A stretch of 14,452 bases of DNA from JASFEQ01 sp050122535 (GTDB lineage Bacteria; Desulfobacterota; DSM-4660; Desulfatiglandales; HGW-15): assembly GCA_050122535.1 (NCBI GenBank), contig JASFIT010000071.1, forward strand, positions 1 to 14,452, given 5' to 3'. Each line of letters begins with the position of its first letter. Positions within the stretch are counted from its first letter, which is position 1. This document shows, in pieces, positions 7,439 through 14,452 of the stretch. Made by a program: the position numbers and the translations under genes. A model generated the notes under the pieces. That model was not told the origin of the DNA and did not search any database. It worked only from the letters and a program-made list of their open reading frames with translations.

Positions 7439-9049
7439 TTATCGCGCGCCGGCCTCCATCACACCCCTGGCCGTCTCAAGAATCCCTTCAGGAAATCCCA
7501 CGATATTGTAGACGACGAGAAACCCGAGGATCCAGACCACAGCCATGCAAAGGACCCAGAGTAGAAAGCCATATTTCAGAAAGTCCATGGGATGGATCAT
7601 CTTCTCACCCGTGTCCGGGTAGACACCCAGGCCGTACACAATAGCGTTATTAGGGGTCCCCACGATCAGGAAATGGGCAAACGAGGTGGCAAAGGCCACG
7701 GCTAGACCCACGGCCCAGGGCTCGCCTGCCACGCCGGTCATGATCCCCATGGGAATGACGATGGGACCCAGCAGGGCAGTAGTCCCCGCATCAGACATAA
7801 AATTGGTCATCAAGCCGGAAAGACCGGAAAGACCGATCCAAAGGCCAAGACCCTGACTCATTCCCACGTATCCGAGAATCTTCAGAAAGGTTTGGGCCAG
7901 CCAGAGGGCCGCACCGCTTTCCTTCAGGAGCGCACCCAGGGTCAAGGCCCCACAGTACATGAACCAGGCGTCCCAGGATATGCCTCCCAGGATCTTTTTC
8001 CAGTCCGTCGTCTTGAATATAACCGGGATCAAAAGGGCCAGAAGCGAGGGACCCCCCAGCCCCAGCTCCTCCCCGCCCACGATCCAGAGGGCAAGGATTA
8101 AGAGAAGCATGCCAAACGTGACGTACTCTGGATAAGTCATCTTGCCCATCCTTCGGGTCTCTTCTTTGATGGCTGTCAGTCCAGGGGTAAGGTCCTTGGT
8201 CTTGATCTTTCTACCAAATAGGACCAGCATGTAAATGGCGACGATGATGCCGAGGACCGGAACCATGGGGAGCCCGTATTTCATCCAGGTGAAAAAGTCC
8301 ATGGGCACCCTATATTCACTCCAGAATCCCATCATGATCACGTTACGGCCACCCGCAGCAGGGGAACCAATCCCGCCCACATTCAGGGCGAAGCAAAGGG
8401 AAAACAGCAGGAATTTTGCCAGGGCCGGGTCGTGTTCCAGCCTTCCCTCCTTGCTGTTCGCCGCCACTGCACCGAAATAGACCGCGGCCATCACCGGGGT
8501 CATGAACGCACACATGGCATGGGCCGAGATAAAGGAGCCCACGACCGCCATACTTATACACAACACAAAGATGGGAACAAAGAATCCCTTGGTCCAACCC
8601 AGAAGCCAACTGGCCAGCCGCTTGTGAAGTCCCACGTCCACCACGGCCACACCCATGGCCAGGACACCCAGCAGAAACATGGGGGCATCGCCTGCGAAGG
8701 TTTTGCCTATCATACTGCGGGGAAGAAGATGGAGGAAGTAGGCGAGAATAGGCATGAGGATCCCAGTCAACCCAATCGGGATGGCTTCAGTGGCAAAAAA
8801 GATGACGGCCATGGGAATGATGCCAAGCACGACCATGGTTTTGTGAGCCGCTTCATTCGCGTCATGGGCCACCTCCCACTTGATCATCTTCTCTGCAAAA
8901 CCGTATTTTTCTACGGTATCAACCACGCTCTCTGGCGTGGGCAAAATGAACCCAACCAGGATAAAAATACAGGCCCCAATACAGATCCATAAAAGCTTGT
9001 TGGCCAGGATTCCGCCTCCACCCGCATCATGTTCCATTTCGTGGCTCAT
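7439..9049 (-). CDS. SLC13/DASS-family anion permease
   Basis: This 536-residue inner-membrane protein has roughly 11-12 hydrophobic segments and the internal repeat of the divalent anion:sodium symporter family. The repeat pairs are GGIGSPAAGGRN (225-236) with GTPNNAIVYG (464-473), and the hairpin regions FISAHAMCAFMTP (173-185) with FMSDAGTTALLGP (417-429). In characterised members both hairpins carry Ser-Asn-Thr, which binds sodium and the carboxylate or sulfate; here they are SAH (175-177) and SDA (419-421). The fold is clear, but the substrate and coupling ion should not be transferred by homology. The start has GGAGG about 10 bases upstream. It is probably co-transcribed with the CBS gene upstream and the zinc-ribbon and CBS genes downstream; the 189-base gap before it shows no strong terminator. 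Confidence 0.93.
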   Translation of the reverse strand: MSHEMEHDAGGGGILANKLLWICIGACIFILVGFILPTPESVVDTVEKYGFAEKMIKWEVAHDANEAAHKTMVVLGIIPMAVIFFATEAIPIGLTGILMPILAYFLHLLPRSMIGKTFAGDAPMFLLGVLAMGVAVVDVGLHKRLASWLLGWTKGFFVPIFVLCISMAVVGSFISAHAMCAFMTPVMAAVYFGAVAANSKEGRLEHDPALAKFLLFSLCFALNVGGIGSPAAGGRNVIMMGFWSEYRVPMDFFTWMKYGLPMVPVLGIIVAIYMLVLFGRKIKTKDLTPGLTAIKEETRRMGKMTYPEYVTFGMLLLILALWIVGGEELGLGGPSLLALLIPVIFKTTDWKKILGGISWDAWFMYCGALTLGALLKESGAALWLAQTFLKILGYVGMSQGLGLWIGLSGLSGLMTNFMSDAGTTALLGPIVIPMGIMTGVAGEPWAVGLAVAFATSFAHFLIVGTPNNAIVYGLGVYPDTGEKMIHPMDFLKYGFLLWVLCMAVVWILGFLVVYNIVGFPEGILETARGVMEAGAR

Positions 9050-9155
9050 AGGGTAAAGTCCTCCTTCATGTGTATCAGTTTATCCAGAAAAATGGGTTTC
9101 TGAAGGTAGGTGCTAGGGACCTATTCTCAACTGCTTTCTTTCCCGCAAAAAATAA

Positions 9156-9167
9156 TGCAGTTCTGCA
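9156..9167. promoter_or_regulatory. Short inverted repeat ahead of the permease gene
   Basis: TGCAG-TT-CTGCA forms a 5-bp dyad with a two-base centre, about 107 bases upstream of the permease start within the 189-base gap after the CBS gene. It could be a protein-binding site for an internal promoter, but dyads this short arise by chance. Confidence 0.25.
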
Positions 9168-9238
9168 CAAACTCGTCTCTAATCTCTCGACGAAAAAATC
9201 CCTGCTTTGATTGATTTCTTCTAAAACAAACCTGGAGT

Positions 9239-9793
9239 TCACAACTCGCAAGTCTTCATCGCCTCACAAACTTCTTTGAACACATCAACCAGCCGGAGTA
9301 TGCCCACAATCTCTCCCTGCCTGGTCACAAGCAAAGATTGGTGGTGGCCCATGACCAGCTGGTGAATGGCTTCGCCCAATGAAGCGTTTTCTTCCACATA
9401 CTCCCCCTCAGTAGGGGCATACATAATATCTTCCACCTTGAGCCTGGCTGCTTTGCTGCAGATATCGCTGAGCGGTTTATCCCAGAGGGCAAACTTCTCC
9501 ACCATGGACCGCAGGAATTGGGGGCTGAACCCTGCACGGGATAATGGGCCCAGATCCCCCATTTCGGCATACTTGGGTTCAAGGGTTTTCAGGATGTCCA
9601 GCTGGCCTAACTTTCCCACAACTTTATTGTGCTCGTCGTAGACCAACACCGCCCTGTGTCGATGCTTTTCAGGGTCAAAAGTCTGCTGCGCTTTTTCCAA
9701 AGCCAGGACCGCATCGTATAGTGTGGCCGCTTGAAAAACGGTTGCATACTCTGAAAGAGGCACCATCAAATCTTTTACGGCTATGGTTTTCAC
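9239..9793 (-). CDS. CBS-domain-pair protein (second copy, operon leader)
   Basis: This 184-residue soluble protein has two CBS motifs. The first is at about 5-75 (VKDLMVPLSEYATVF, then VLVYDEHNKVVGKLGQLDIL). The second is at about 118-178 (VEDIMYAPTEGEYVEENASLGEAIHQLV, then LLVTRQGEIVGILRLVDVF). A longer linker (about 76-117) separates them than in its paralogue at 6513-6989. The start is GTG, preceded by AGGAGG at a good distance. It is the first gene after a recognisable promoter and palindrome, and the permease follows on the same strand, so it probably senses adenine nucleotides and adjusts transport or expression (inference). The paralogue closes the same operon. Confidence 0.9.
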   Translation of the reverse strand: MKTIAVKDLMVPLSEYATVFQAATLYDAVLALEKAQQTFDPEKHRHRAVLVYDEHNKVVGKLGQLDILKTLEPKYAEMGDLGPLSRAGFSPQFLRSMVEKFALWDKPLSDICSKAARLKVEDIMYAPTEGEYVEENASLGEAIHQLVMGHHQSLLVTRQGEIVGILRLVDVFKEVCEAMKTCEL

Positions 9794-9809
9794 ATCAAGC
9801 CTCCTCTTG

Positions 9810-9827
9810 GAATGCCTACAGGCATTC
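9810..9827 (-). promoter_or_regulatory. 5' UTR hairpin before the CBS operon
   Basis: GAATGCC (9810-9816) and GGCATTC (9821-9827) form a perfect 7-bp stem with a four-base loop, immediately upstream of the AGGAGG ribosome site of the GTG-started CBS gene. It would be in the leader if transcription starts near 9858, and may stabilise the message or tune initiation. Confidence 0.5.
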
Positions 9828-9850
9828 TTGTGATGGGTTTATTTCGTGTA

Positions 9851-9893
9851 ATTATTCACAAGGCCTTGTACACAATAATCAATTTGGTGTCAA
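9851..9893 (-). promoter_or_regulatory. Sigma-70-type promoter with an overlapping palindromic operator
   Basis: On the minus strand a perfect TTGACA (-35, 9888-9893) and TACAAG (-10, 9865-9870, 4/6 match) are separated by the optimal 17 bases. A perfect 12-bp palindrome, ACAAGGCCTTGT (9858-9869), overlaps the -10 and predicted start. It is flanked by ATTATT (9851-9856) and AATAAT (9874-9879), extending the dyad with small bulges. A repressor bound here would block RNA polymerase. The promoter drives the CBS-permease-zinc-ribbon-CBS unit. Confidence 0.65.
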
Positions 9894-10077
9894 TTGGAAG
9901 TTATGAAAGACCACGTTTTTTCTAACGGGGTTGCTAAATGGATTTTGATGCTGAATTTGAAAGGACTCAAATAAAACTCCCGTTAAATGAGGATTGGAAA
10001 GCGCGCAGAAACGCAAGCTTCGTTTTTTATTGCTCAGCTGGGTCTATGGCGGGGTCTTGAGCGGAATTCTGATCAGA

Positions 10078-11442
10078 TTACATAGCGCCGTACTTCTTGA
10101 GCTTCTTGTGGAGGGTTCTGCGGGTGATGCCCAAACGTCGTGCCGCTTCACTCTTGTTGCCGCCGGTCAACTCCAAGGTTTTCAGTATGCTCGCCTTTTC
10201 CACTTCTTCGAGAGGTAAGTCTCCGGGGATGGCTTGTTCAGGGTGTGCCTCCCCTTCAGGCGCTTCATCTTTGAGGACAAGAGGCATCTCTTCCTCATCC
10301 AAGTATTCTGAACCGGAAAGGACCACAGCCCTCTCCACGGCGTTCATGAGTTCCCTGACGTTTCCAGGCCATTCATATCTGATCAACTGATCCATGGCCC
10401 GGGGTGTGAAGCCTTTTATCTTTTTACTATTCTTCTCACAAAACATCTCCAAGAAATGCTTCGCCAACAGAGGAACATCCTCTCGTCTCTCCCGGAGGGG
10501 AGGCATATCCAGGGTGACCACATTTAAGCGGTAAAAGAGATCCTCACGGAATCGTCCTGCCTGGATCTCCTCCAACAGGTCCTTGTTGGTGGCGGCTATT
10601 AATCTCACATCCACTTCGATCACCTCTTCGCCGCCCACTCTGGTGATCTCCCTCTCCTGGAGCACGCGTAACAACTTGACCTGCATGGCCAGCGACATCT
10701 CGCTGATCTCGTCCAAAAAGATACTTCCCCCGTGGGCCTGGCGAAAGCGCCCTTCCTTTCTTTTGTGGGCGCCAGTGAAAGCCCCTTTTTCATGTCCGAA
10801 AAGCTCTGATTCCAAAAGGGTCTCTGTGATGGCGGCACAATTGAGCTTCACAAAGGGTCCATCTTTTCTGGGGCTGTTAAAATGCATGGCGCCGGCAATC
10901 ATCTCTTTGCCGGTTCCAGACTCCCCTGTGATCAGAACGGTTGCTTCAGATGGGGCCACCTGGGCCACCGTCTCCAAGAGCTTCACCATGGCCGGACTTC
11001 GGCCAATGATGTTTTGTCGATCAAAATGGTTGCCAAGGCTTTCCCGCAAAAGACGATTTTCTTCTCTCAATTGCCTGTGGTCCATGGCCCGTTCCATGGC
11101 GAGCCGCAACTCATCAAAATCAAGGGGTTTGGTGAGGTAATCATAGGCCCCACTTTTCAGGGCCTCCACCGCTGTTTCCACCGATGAATATGCGGTCATG
11201 ATAATGACGGGTATAGCAGGGTTAAAGGCCTTTATTTCGTTAAGGGCCTCCAGGCCTGAGACCTTGATCATTCGAATATCCATTAAGATCAAATCAAAGG
11301 CCTGTTCATGGACCTTTTCTATGGCCGTGGAGCCATCGTCTGCCTCAAAGATGCTATATCCCCACCCTGTGAGAAGGGTCCGCAACATGGTGCGGTGGGC
11401 AGGATCGTCATCTACTACGAGGACGCTATTTTCGTTTTTCAT
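10078..11442 (-). CDS. Sigma-54-dependent response regulator, NtrC/ZraR type
   Basis: This 454-residue activator has a receiver domain (about 5-120) with acidic pocket D11/D12, phosphoacceptor D55 (LILMDIRM), T83 and K105. An AAA+ sigma-54 interaction domain (about 144-385) shows Walker A GESGTGKE (173-180), the sigma-54 contact GAFTGA (220-225), Walker B IFLDEI (241-246) and the arginine-finger region FREDLFYRL (298-306). A Fis-type helix-turn-helix ends the protein (about 426-452, NKSEAARRLGITRRTLHKKL). All motifs are intact. It follows the CDF exporter by 17 bases, and the ZraS-like kinase lies upstream of that, so it is probably the kinase's partner, activating metal-response genes. GAGGA about 10 bases upstream supports the ATG. 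No clear sigma-54 promoter was found inside the window. Confidence 0.95.
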   Translation of the reverse strand: MKNENSVLVVDDDPAHRTMLRTLLTGWGYSIFEADDGSTAIEKVHEQAFDLILMDIRMIKVSGLEALNEIKAFNPAIPVIIMTAYSSVETAVEALKSGAYDYLTKPLDFDELRLAMERAMDHRQLREENRLLRESLGNHFDRQNIIGRSPAMVKLLETVAQVAPSEATVLITGESGTGKEMIAGAMHFNSPRKDGPFVKLNCAAITETLLESELFGHEKGAFTGAHKRKEGRFRQAHGGSIFLDEISEMSLAMQVKLLRVLQEREITRVGGEEVIEVDVRLIAATNKDLLEEIQAGRFREDLFYRLNVVTLDMPPLRERREDVPLLAKHFLEMFCEKNSKKIKGFTPRAMDQLIRYEWPGNVRELMNAVERAVVLSGSEYLDEEEMPLVLKDEAPEGEAHPEQAIPGDLPLEEVEKASILKTLELTGGNKSEAARRLGITRRTLHKKLKKYGAM

Positions 11443-11459
11443 AACGAACTATCCTCATG

Positions 11460-12407
11460 TTATTTCAAACAACTCTCGCCCGGGTAGCCATGCACCTCCA
11501 CTGTCACGTGGCTGAGTTCTGGGTACCTAGAGAGTAATGATTTGTAATGGTCGGGAGGCCTTGGGTCATGGGTCAAGAGCGTAATGATTGCCGCAAAATC
11601 ATGGGCGCCCACGCGCCAGACGTGCAGATCAGAGACCCGGTTGTCTCCCTCCGATTCGAGTGTTTTTCTTATGGAGGCTGTGATCCCTGCACGAGCCTCC
11701 CCATCCAGGAGCACTTTGCTGCTGTCACGCAATAGACCGTAAGACCAGCGTGCAATGATAAAGGCACCCACAATACCCATAATCGGATCCATCCACACCC
11801 AGCCAAAAAATCGTCCTGAGGTTAAGGCAATGATGGCTAAGACTGATGTCAGGGCATCTGCGATGACATGCAGATAAGCGGCTCTTATGTTGTGATCCTG
11901 ATGGTGATTATGGTCATGGTCATGTTCGTCCCTTTCTCCATGCCTATGACGAGAACCCATCAACAGATAGGCGCTGAGCAAATTGACCACCAAGCCGAGA
12001 CATGCCACCAATATGGCCTCATTGAACCGAATGGGTACAGGATTCACCAGACGTTTTCCGGACTCCCAAAGCATCATCAGGGCAATCACCCCGAGAACCA
12101 CAGCGCTCGTGTAACCGCCCAGGACACCCACCTTTCCCGTCCCAAAGGCATAGCTGGGATTGTCTGCGTGACGACGCGCGTAAGAGTAGGCAAATGCCGT
12201 GATACCCAACGCGGCAGCATGGGTTCCCATGTGCCAGCCATCTGCCAGGAGCGCCATGGAACCAAAAATCGTTCCTGCGGCAATCTCCACAACCATCATG
12301 GTCAATGTTAGACCAATGACGTAGTATGTCCTGCGTTCCGCTTCCTCTTGGCCTTCCAGATGGAACTGGTGTTCGTGCTTTAGTTTGTCAACGTCGTAAA
12401 TGTGCAT
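11460..12407 (-). CDS. dmeF: DmeF-type cation diffusion facilitator (Co/Ni efflux)
   Basis: This 315-residue inner-membrane exporter of the CDF family closely resembles DmeF: HEHQFHLEGQEEAERRT near the N-terminus, then SMALLADGWHMGTHAAALG (50-68) and YAFGTGKVGVLGGY (86-99). Six transmembrane helices are expected. Metal-site candidates are D56, H59 and H63 in helix 2 and the H180-x3-D184 pair in helix 5. A His-rich loop (about 154-172, many H and D) lies between helices 4 and 5. The C-terminal cytoplasmic domain (about 230-310) ends the protein. Characterised DmeF proteins export Co(II) and Ni(II) using the proton gradient; broader divalent export including zinc is possible. ATG is preceded by AGGAG seven bases away. 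It sits between sensor kinase and regulator, with no DmeR repressor visible. Confidence 0.9.
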   Translation of the reverse strand: MHIYDVDKLKHEHQFHLEGQEEAERRTYYVIGLTLTMMVVEIAAGTIFGSMALLADGWHMGTHAAALGITAFAYSYARRHADNPSYAFGTGKVGVLGGYTSAVVLGVIALMMLWESGKRLVNPVPIRFNEAILVACLGLVVNLLSAYLLMGSRHRHGERDEHDHDHNHHQDHNIRAAYLHVIADALTSVLAIIALTSGRFFGWVWMDPIMGIVGAFIIARWSYGLLRDSSKVLLDGEARAGITASIRKTLESEGDNRVSDLHVWRVGAHDFAAIITLLTHDPRPPDHYKSLLSRYPELSHVTVEVHGYPGESCLK

Positions 12408-12461
12408 AAAACTTGCTCCTGCACAGTCATTTATTCTTTAGGGGTAATACATGCAGAGCAA

Positions 12462-12527
12462 GAAATCCGAAGCACGAAATCTTAAATTGTCCCCGCTTCG
12501 CTTGAACAGTTTCGACATTCGGATTTC
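12462..12527. repeat. Imperfect intergenic inverted repeat
   Basis: GAAATCCGAA (12462-12471) and TTCGGATTTC (12518-12527) are perfect 10-bp reverse complements separated by 46 bases, with related CGAAATC and TTCGAAT matches near each arm. The segment lies between the exporter and the REP-like pair. It resembles dispersed intergenic repeat material, and its function is unknown. Confidence 0.5.
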
Positions 12528-12548
12528 GAATTTTAAAGGCCCCCATTT

Positions 12549-12631
12549 GTAGGGTCGGGTTTTATACCCGACCGTCTTTAGGTGGCATATTCACCCGCCA
12601 ATGTGCTTTGGCGGATAAAATGCCACCCTAC
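12549..12631. repeat. REP-like inverted pair headed by GTAG
   Basis: The left element reads GTAGGGTCGGG on the plus strand and contains a perfect 8-bp hairpin (12553-12560 with 12566-12573, five-base loop). The right element reads GTAGGGTGGC on the minus strand (GTAG at 12628-12631). It folds as a nested hairpin, with outer arms 12581-12588/12620-12627 and inner arms 12595-12601/12608-12614. Two palindromes, each with a 5' GTAG and facing one another, match the layout of REP doublets mobilised by RAYT transposases. No RAYT gene is in the window. The pair ends three bases from the stop of the sensor kinase and may also act in transcript stability or termination. Confidence 0.65.
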
Positions 12632-12634
12632 CTG

Positions 12635-14407
12635 TCATCGGGCCGGCAAAATGATCGTTACAGTGGTTCCCTTCTCCGGTTCACTCTCCACCTTCACCTC
12701 GCCCTTATGTGACTCTATGATTTTATGAACAATCGCAAGCCCTAGGCCTGTCCCTGATTGTTTGGTCGTGAAGTAAGGATCAAAGATGTGGACCAGATCC
12801 TCTTTGTTGATCCCCGTGCCAGTGTCTGAGACAGAGATCTTGATCTGTTTGGCACCCTCTTCTGGATAAAGGTCAACAGAAAGGGTGCCCCCATCCTCCA
12901 TCGCTTCAATACCATTGAGATATAAATTAAGGAAAACCTGGTTTATTCTATCCGGATCAATAGACACTTCTTGGATATCAGGAGAGAGGTGCGTCCTGAT
13001 GTTGATATTCTTTGCCTGCGCATCCCTCTCGATCATCTTCAGAGAATGCTGAATCACGGTCTGGATGGAGGTAGGTTTTTTACGAACACTCATAGGCCTG
13101 GCAAATTCCAAAAGTTGCCCGATGACCCTGTTTAATCTTTCTACTTCCTGCACCATGATTTCCGCTGTCTTTTGATCTTCAGGTACTTCTTTGTATCTCT
13201 CCCTGAAATAGGTGGCAAACCCCTTGATCGAACTGAGAGGATTTCTGATTTCATGTGCGATGCCTGCCGCAAGCCTTCCGAGGGATGCCAGGCGCTGAGA
13301 CCTTTCAACCTCTCTTTTGAGTTCCTGAATCTCTGTCAAATCTCTGAAAAGGACAATGTGTCCCAATGGAGTGCCGTAATCATCTTCAAGCCTGGATACG
13401 CTCACATCCATCGGAATCCATTTTCCTTCTTGTAAGGGACATTCGATCTCCTTTTCGACGACCTCTTCCTCGGATTCAAGTTCCCCGGTAAGGCACTCTA
13501 ATTGCTGGGGCAAAACTTCATCAGCCCTTTTTCCAAGTACTTCACGGGCCGTGACTTGAAGGACCCATTCAGCGGTCTGGTTAAAGGAAACAATCCTCCC
13601 ATCCGTATCAATAGCTAGAAGCCCAATGGGCATATTTTCGACCACGTTATCAGAAAAGGCCTTAATCCGGGTGAGAGAAGTCTTTGCAGATCTATAGGCC
13701 TGGGCCAAAAAAAGGGACACCACGCCGGCGAACCCAATAAGGAGAAGGGTGAGCGCCATGATAATTGTATGACGTGTATCCGCCTTTCTGGCGGCCTCAA
13801 TGGGTCCCATGTCCAGGCCGACAAAGATGATATGCCTTTGGGGAGATTCATCATGATCAGGATTCATATGAGGTCCACGGAAGATATTGCGCATCATCAT
13901 CCGATGATGCCCCGGGGAGGGCCTATGGGTGGGTGAGAACCGACGAAAGACCTCAAAGGTACTCGCGCCGTTCGGATAAGATATCTGGCGATATTCTACC
14001 TTTTGCGAGTTGGCAATTCGTTCAAGATCAAGCTCTTTTCCATGAATTCGCCCTAGTTGGGCAGAGTCATTATGGGCCAGAATGTTGCCGTCAGTATCGG
14101 TCACGATCAGATAGACAATGTCGGTTTGCTGGGCGGTCTCTGTCAGCAACCTCTGGAGCTGAAACCCGCCCCCGTGCATACCCATCATGCCCATCATCCC
14201 TGTCCTGGTTCCGGCTTCAAAAGACCTTATGAGGGCAGCCCCCTTTTCCAACAGTAGTTCCGTGGTGAATTCCTTTTCGCGGGCGATGTTTTGAAGCGTT
14301 ATGAAAACGAAGATGGGTACCAGGATGATTACTGCGCCCAAAATGATCCATGGCGGTATGCCAAACCACCCTTTCTTTTCAGTTCTATCTATTTTCATGA
14401 ACATCAT
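12635..14407 (-). CDS. ZraS-like membrane sensor histidine kinase
   Basis: Numbered from a possible TTG start at 14416, residues 25-44 and 217-238 are transmembrane, bracketing a periplasmic sensor of about 170 residues. Two metal-ligand-rich stretches stand out: GMMGMMGMHGGG (73-84), and a region of about 164-195 with H164, H170, H171, M173-175, H183, M184, H188 and H195. A PAS domain (about 255-365) and HisKA follow, with H388 in GIAHEIRNP. The HATPase has N497/N501, DTGTGI (531-536) and SGTGLGL (554-560). All kinase motifs are intact. The layout matches ZraS-type sensors, and the neighbours (DmeF exporter, NtrC-type regulator) support metal sensing. The start is uncertain: TTG 14416, ATG 14407, ATG 14404 and ATG 14398 are in frame and none has a clear Shine-Dalgarno. 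I chose ATG 14407. Confidence 0.9.
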   Translation of the reverse strand: MMFMKIDRTEKKGWFGIPPWIILGAVIILVPIFVFITLQNIAREKEFTTELLLEKGAALIRSFEAGTRTGMMGMMGMHGGGFQLQRLLTETAQQTDIVYLIVTDTDGNILAHNDSAQLGRIHGKELDLERIANSQKVEYRQISYPNGASTFEVFRRFSPTHRPSPGHHRMMMRNIFRGPHMNPDHDESPQRHIIFVGLDMGPIEAARKADTRHTIIMALTLLLIGFAGVVSLFLAQAYRSAKTSLTRIKAFSDNVVENMPIGLLAIDTDGRIVSFNQTAEWVLQVTAREVLGKRADEVLPQQLECLTGELESEEEVVEKEIECPLQEGKWIPMDVSVSRLEDDYGTPLGHIVLFRDLTEIQELKREVERSQRLASLGRLAAGIAHEIRNPLSSIKGFATYFRERYKEVPEDQKTAEIMVQEVERLNRVIGQLLEFARPMSVRKKPTSIQTVIQHSLKMIERDAQAKNINIRTHLSPDIQEVSIDPDRINQVFLNLYLNGIEAMEDGGTLSVDLYPEEGAKQIKISVSDTGTGINKEDLVHIFDPYFTTKQSGTGLGLAIVHKIIESHKGEVKVESEPEKGTTVTIILPAR

Positions 14408-14429
14408 ACTAAGCAAAAGGAATACCAGA

Positions 14430-14452
14430 ATAAAATCGCTTCGCGATTTTAT
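14430..14452. terminator. Perfect hairpin at the window edge
   Basis: ATAAAATCGC (14430-14439) and GCGATTTTAT (14443-14452) form a perfect 10-bp stem with a three-base loop, AT-rich at its base like a terminator on either strand. It lies just upstream of the sensor kinase and is cut by the window end, so it may be the terminator of an upstream gene or part of a longer repeat. Confidence 0.45.

Noticed and set aside
8432..8992. Long plus-strand open frame inside the permease gene
   Set aside because: It is antisense to a well-supported membrane protein, has low-complexity His/Gly-rich composition and no ribosome site; a shadow of codon usage.
9990..10077. Terminator after the sigma-54 regulator
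   Set aside because: Short stems (AAACG/CGTTT, GCTCA/TGAGC) are present but none combines a GC-rich stem with a U-tract on the minus strand.
10583..11140. Plus-strand open frame inside the sigma-54 regulator gene
   Set aside because: It is antisense to conserved AAA+ and receiver motifs, with Ser/Leu-rich non-protein-like composition.
11460..12407. Calling the exporter czcD or zitB
   Set aside because: The N-terminal HEHQF region and the SMALLADGWHMGTHAAALG and FGTGK motifs fit the DmeF subgroup better.

Overview
The window (about 14.5 kb, moderate GC) looks like chromosome of an anaerobic deltaproteobacterium (Desulfobacterota, possibly a sulfate reducer). This is inferred from the gene families, the density of two-component systems, an unusual phosphoenolpyruvate-synthase-like protein and an SLC13 permease flanked by CBS-domain proteins. 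No 16S, tRNA or other taxonomic marker is present. All genes are on the minus strand except the first two.

Layout. (1) 1-784, plus strand: the C-terminal tail of a membrane protein overlaps by 4 bases a two-pass membrane protein of unknown function. A strong two-way hairpin terminator (804-837) separates them from the convergent minus-strand genes. (2) 863-6262, minus strand: a PEP-synthase-like protein with ATP-grasp and phosphohistidine domains but no normal catalytic barrel is followed by a dCache/PAS histidine kinase and a single-domain response regulator. (3) 6394-9893, minus strand: a well-delimited transcription unit. It has a sigma-70-type promoter whose -10 overlaps a perfect 12-bp palindrome, a 5' UTR hairpin, a CBS-pair protein, an SLC13/DASS permease with both SNT motifs altered, a small zinc-ribbon protein, a second CBS-pair protein and an intrinsic terminator. 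(4) 10078-14416, minus strand: a ZraS-like sensor kinase with a Met/His-rich periplasmic loop, a DmeF-type Co/Ni exporter of the CDF family, and a sigma-54-dependent NtrC/ZraR-type response regulator. A REP-like inverted pair headed by GTAG lies between sensor and exporter.

How the genes may work together. Block 4 reads as a metal-stress circuit in which the sensor detects periplasmic metal, the regulator activates sigma-54 promoters and DmeF exports cytoplasmic metal. Block 3 reads as an anion transporter tuned by adenylate-binding CBS proteins. Block 2 couples a probable phosphotransferase to a signalling pair, but the shared function is unknown. The most promising uncharacterised parts are the PEP-synthase-like protein with a novel C-terminus and the CBS-DASS-zinc-ribbon-CBS operon.
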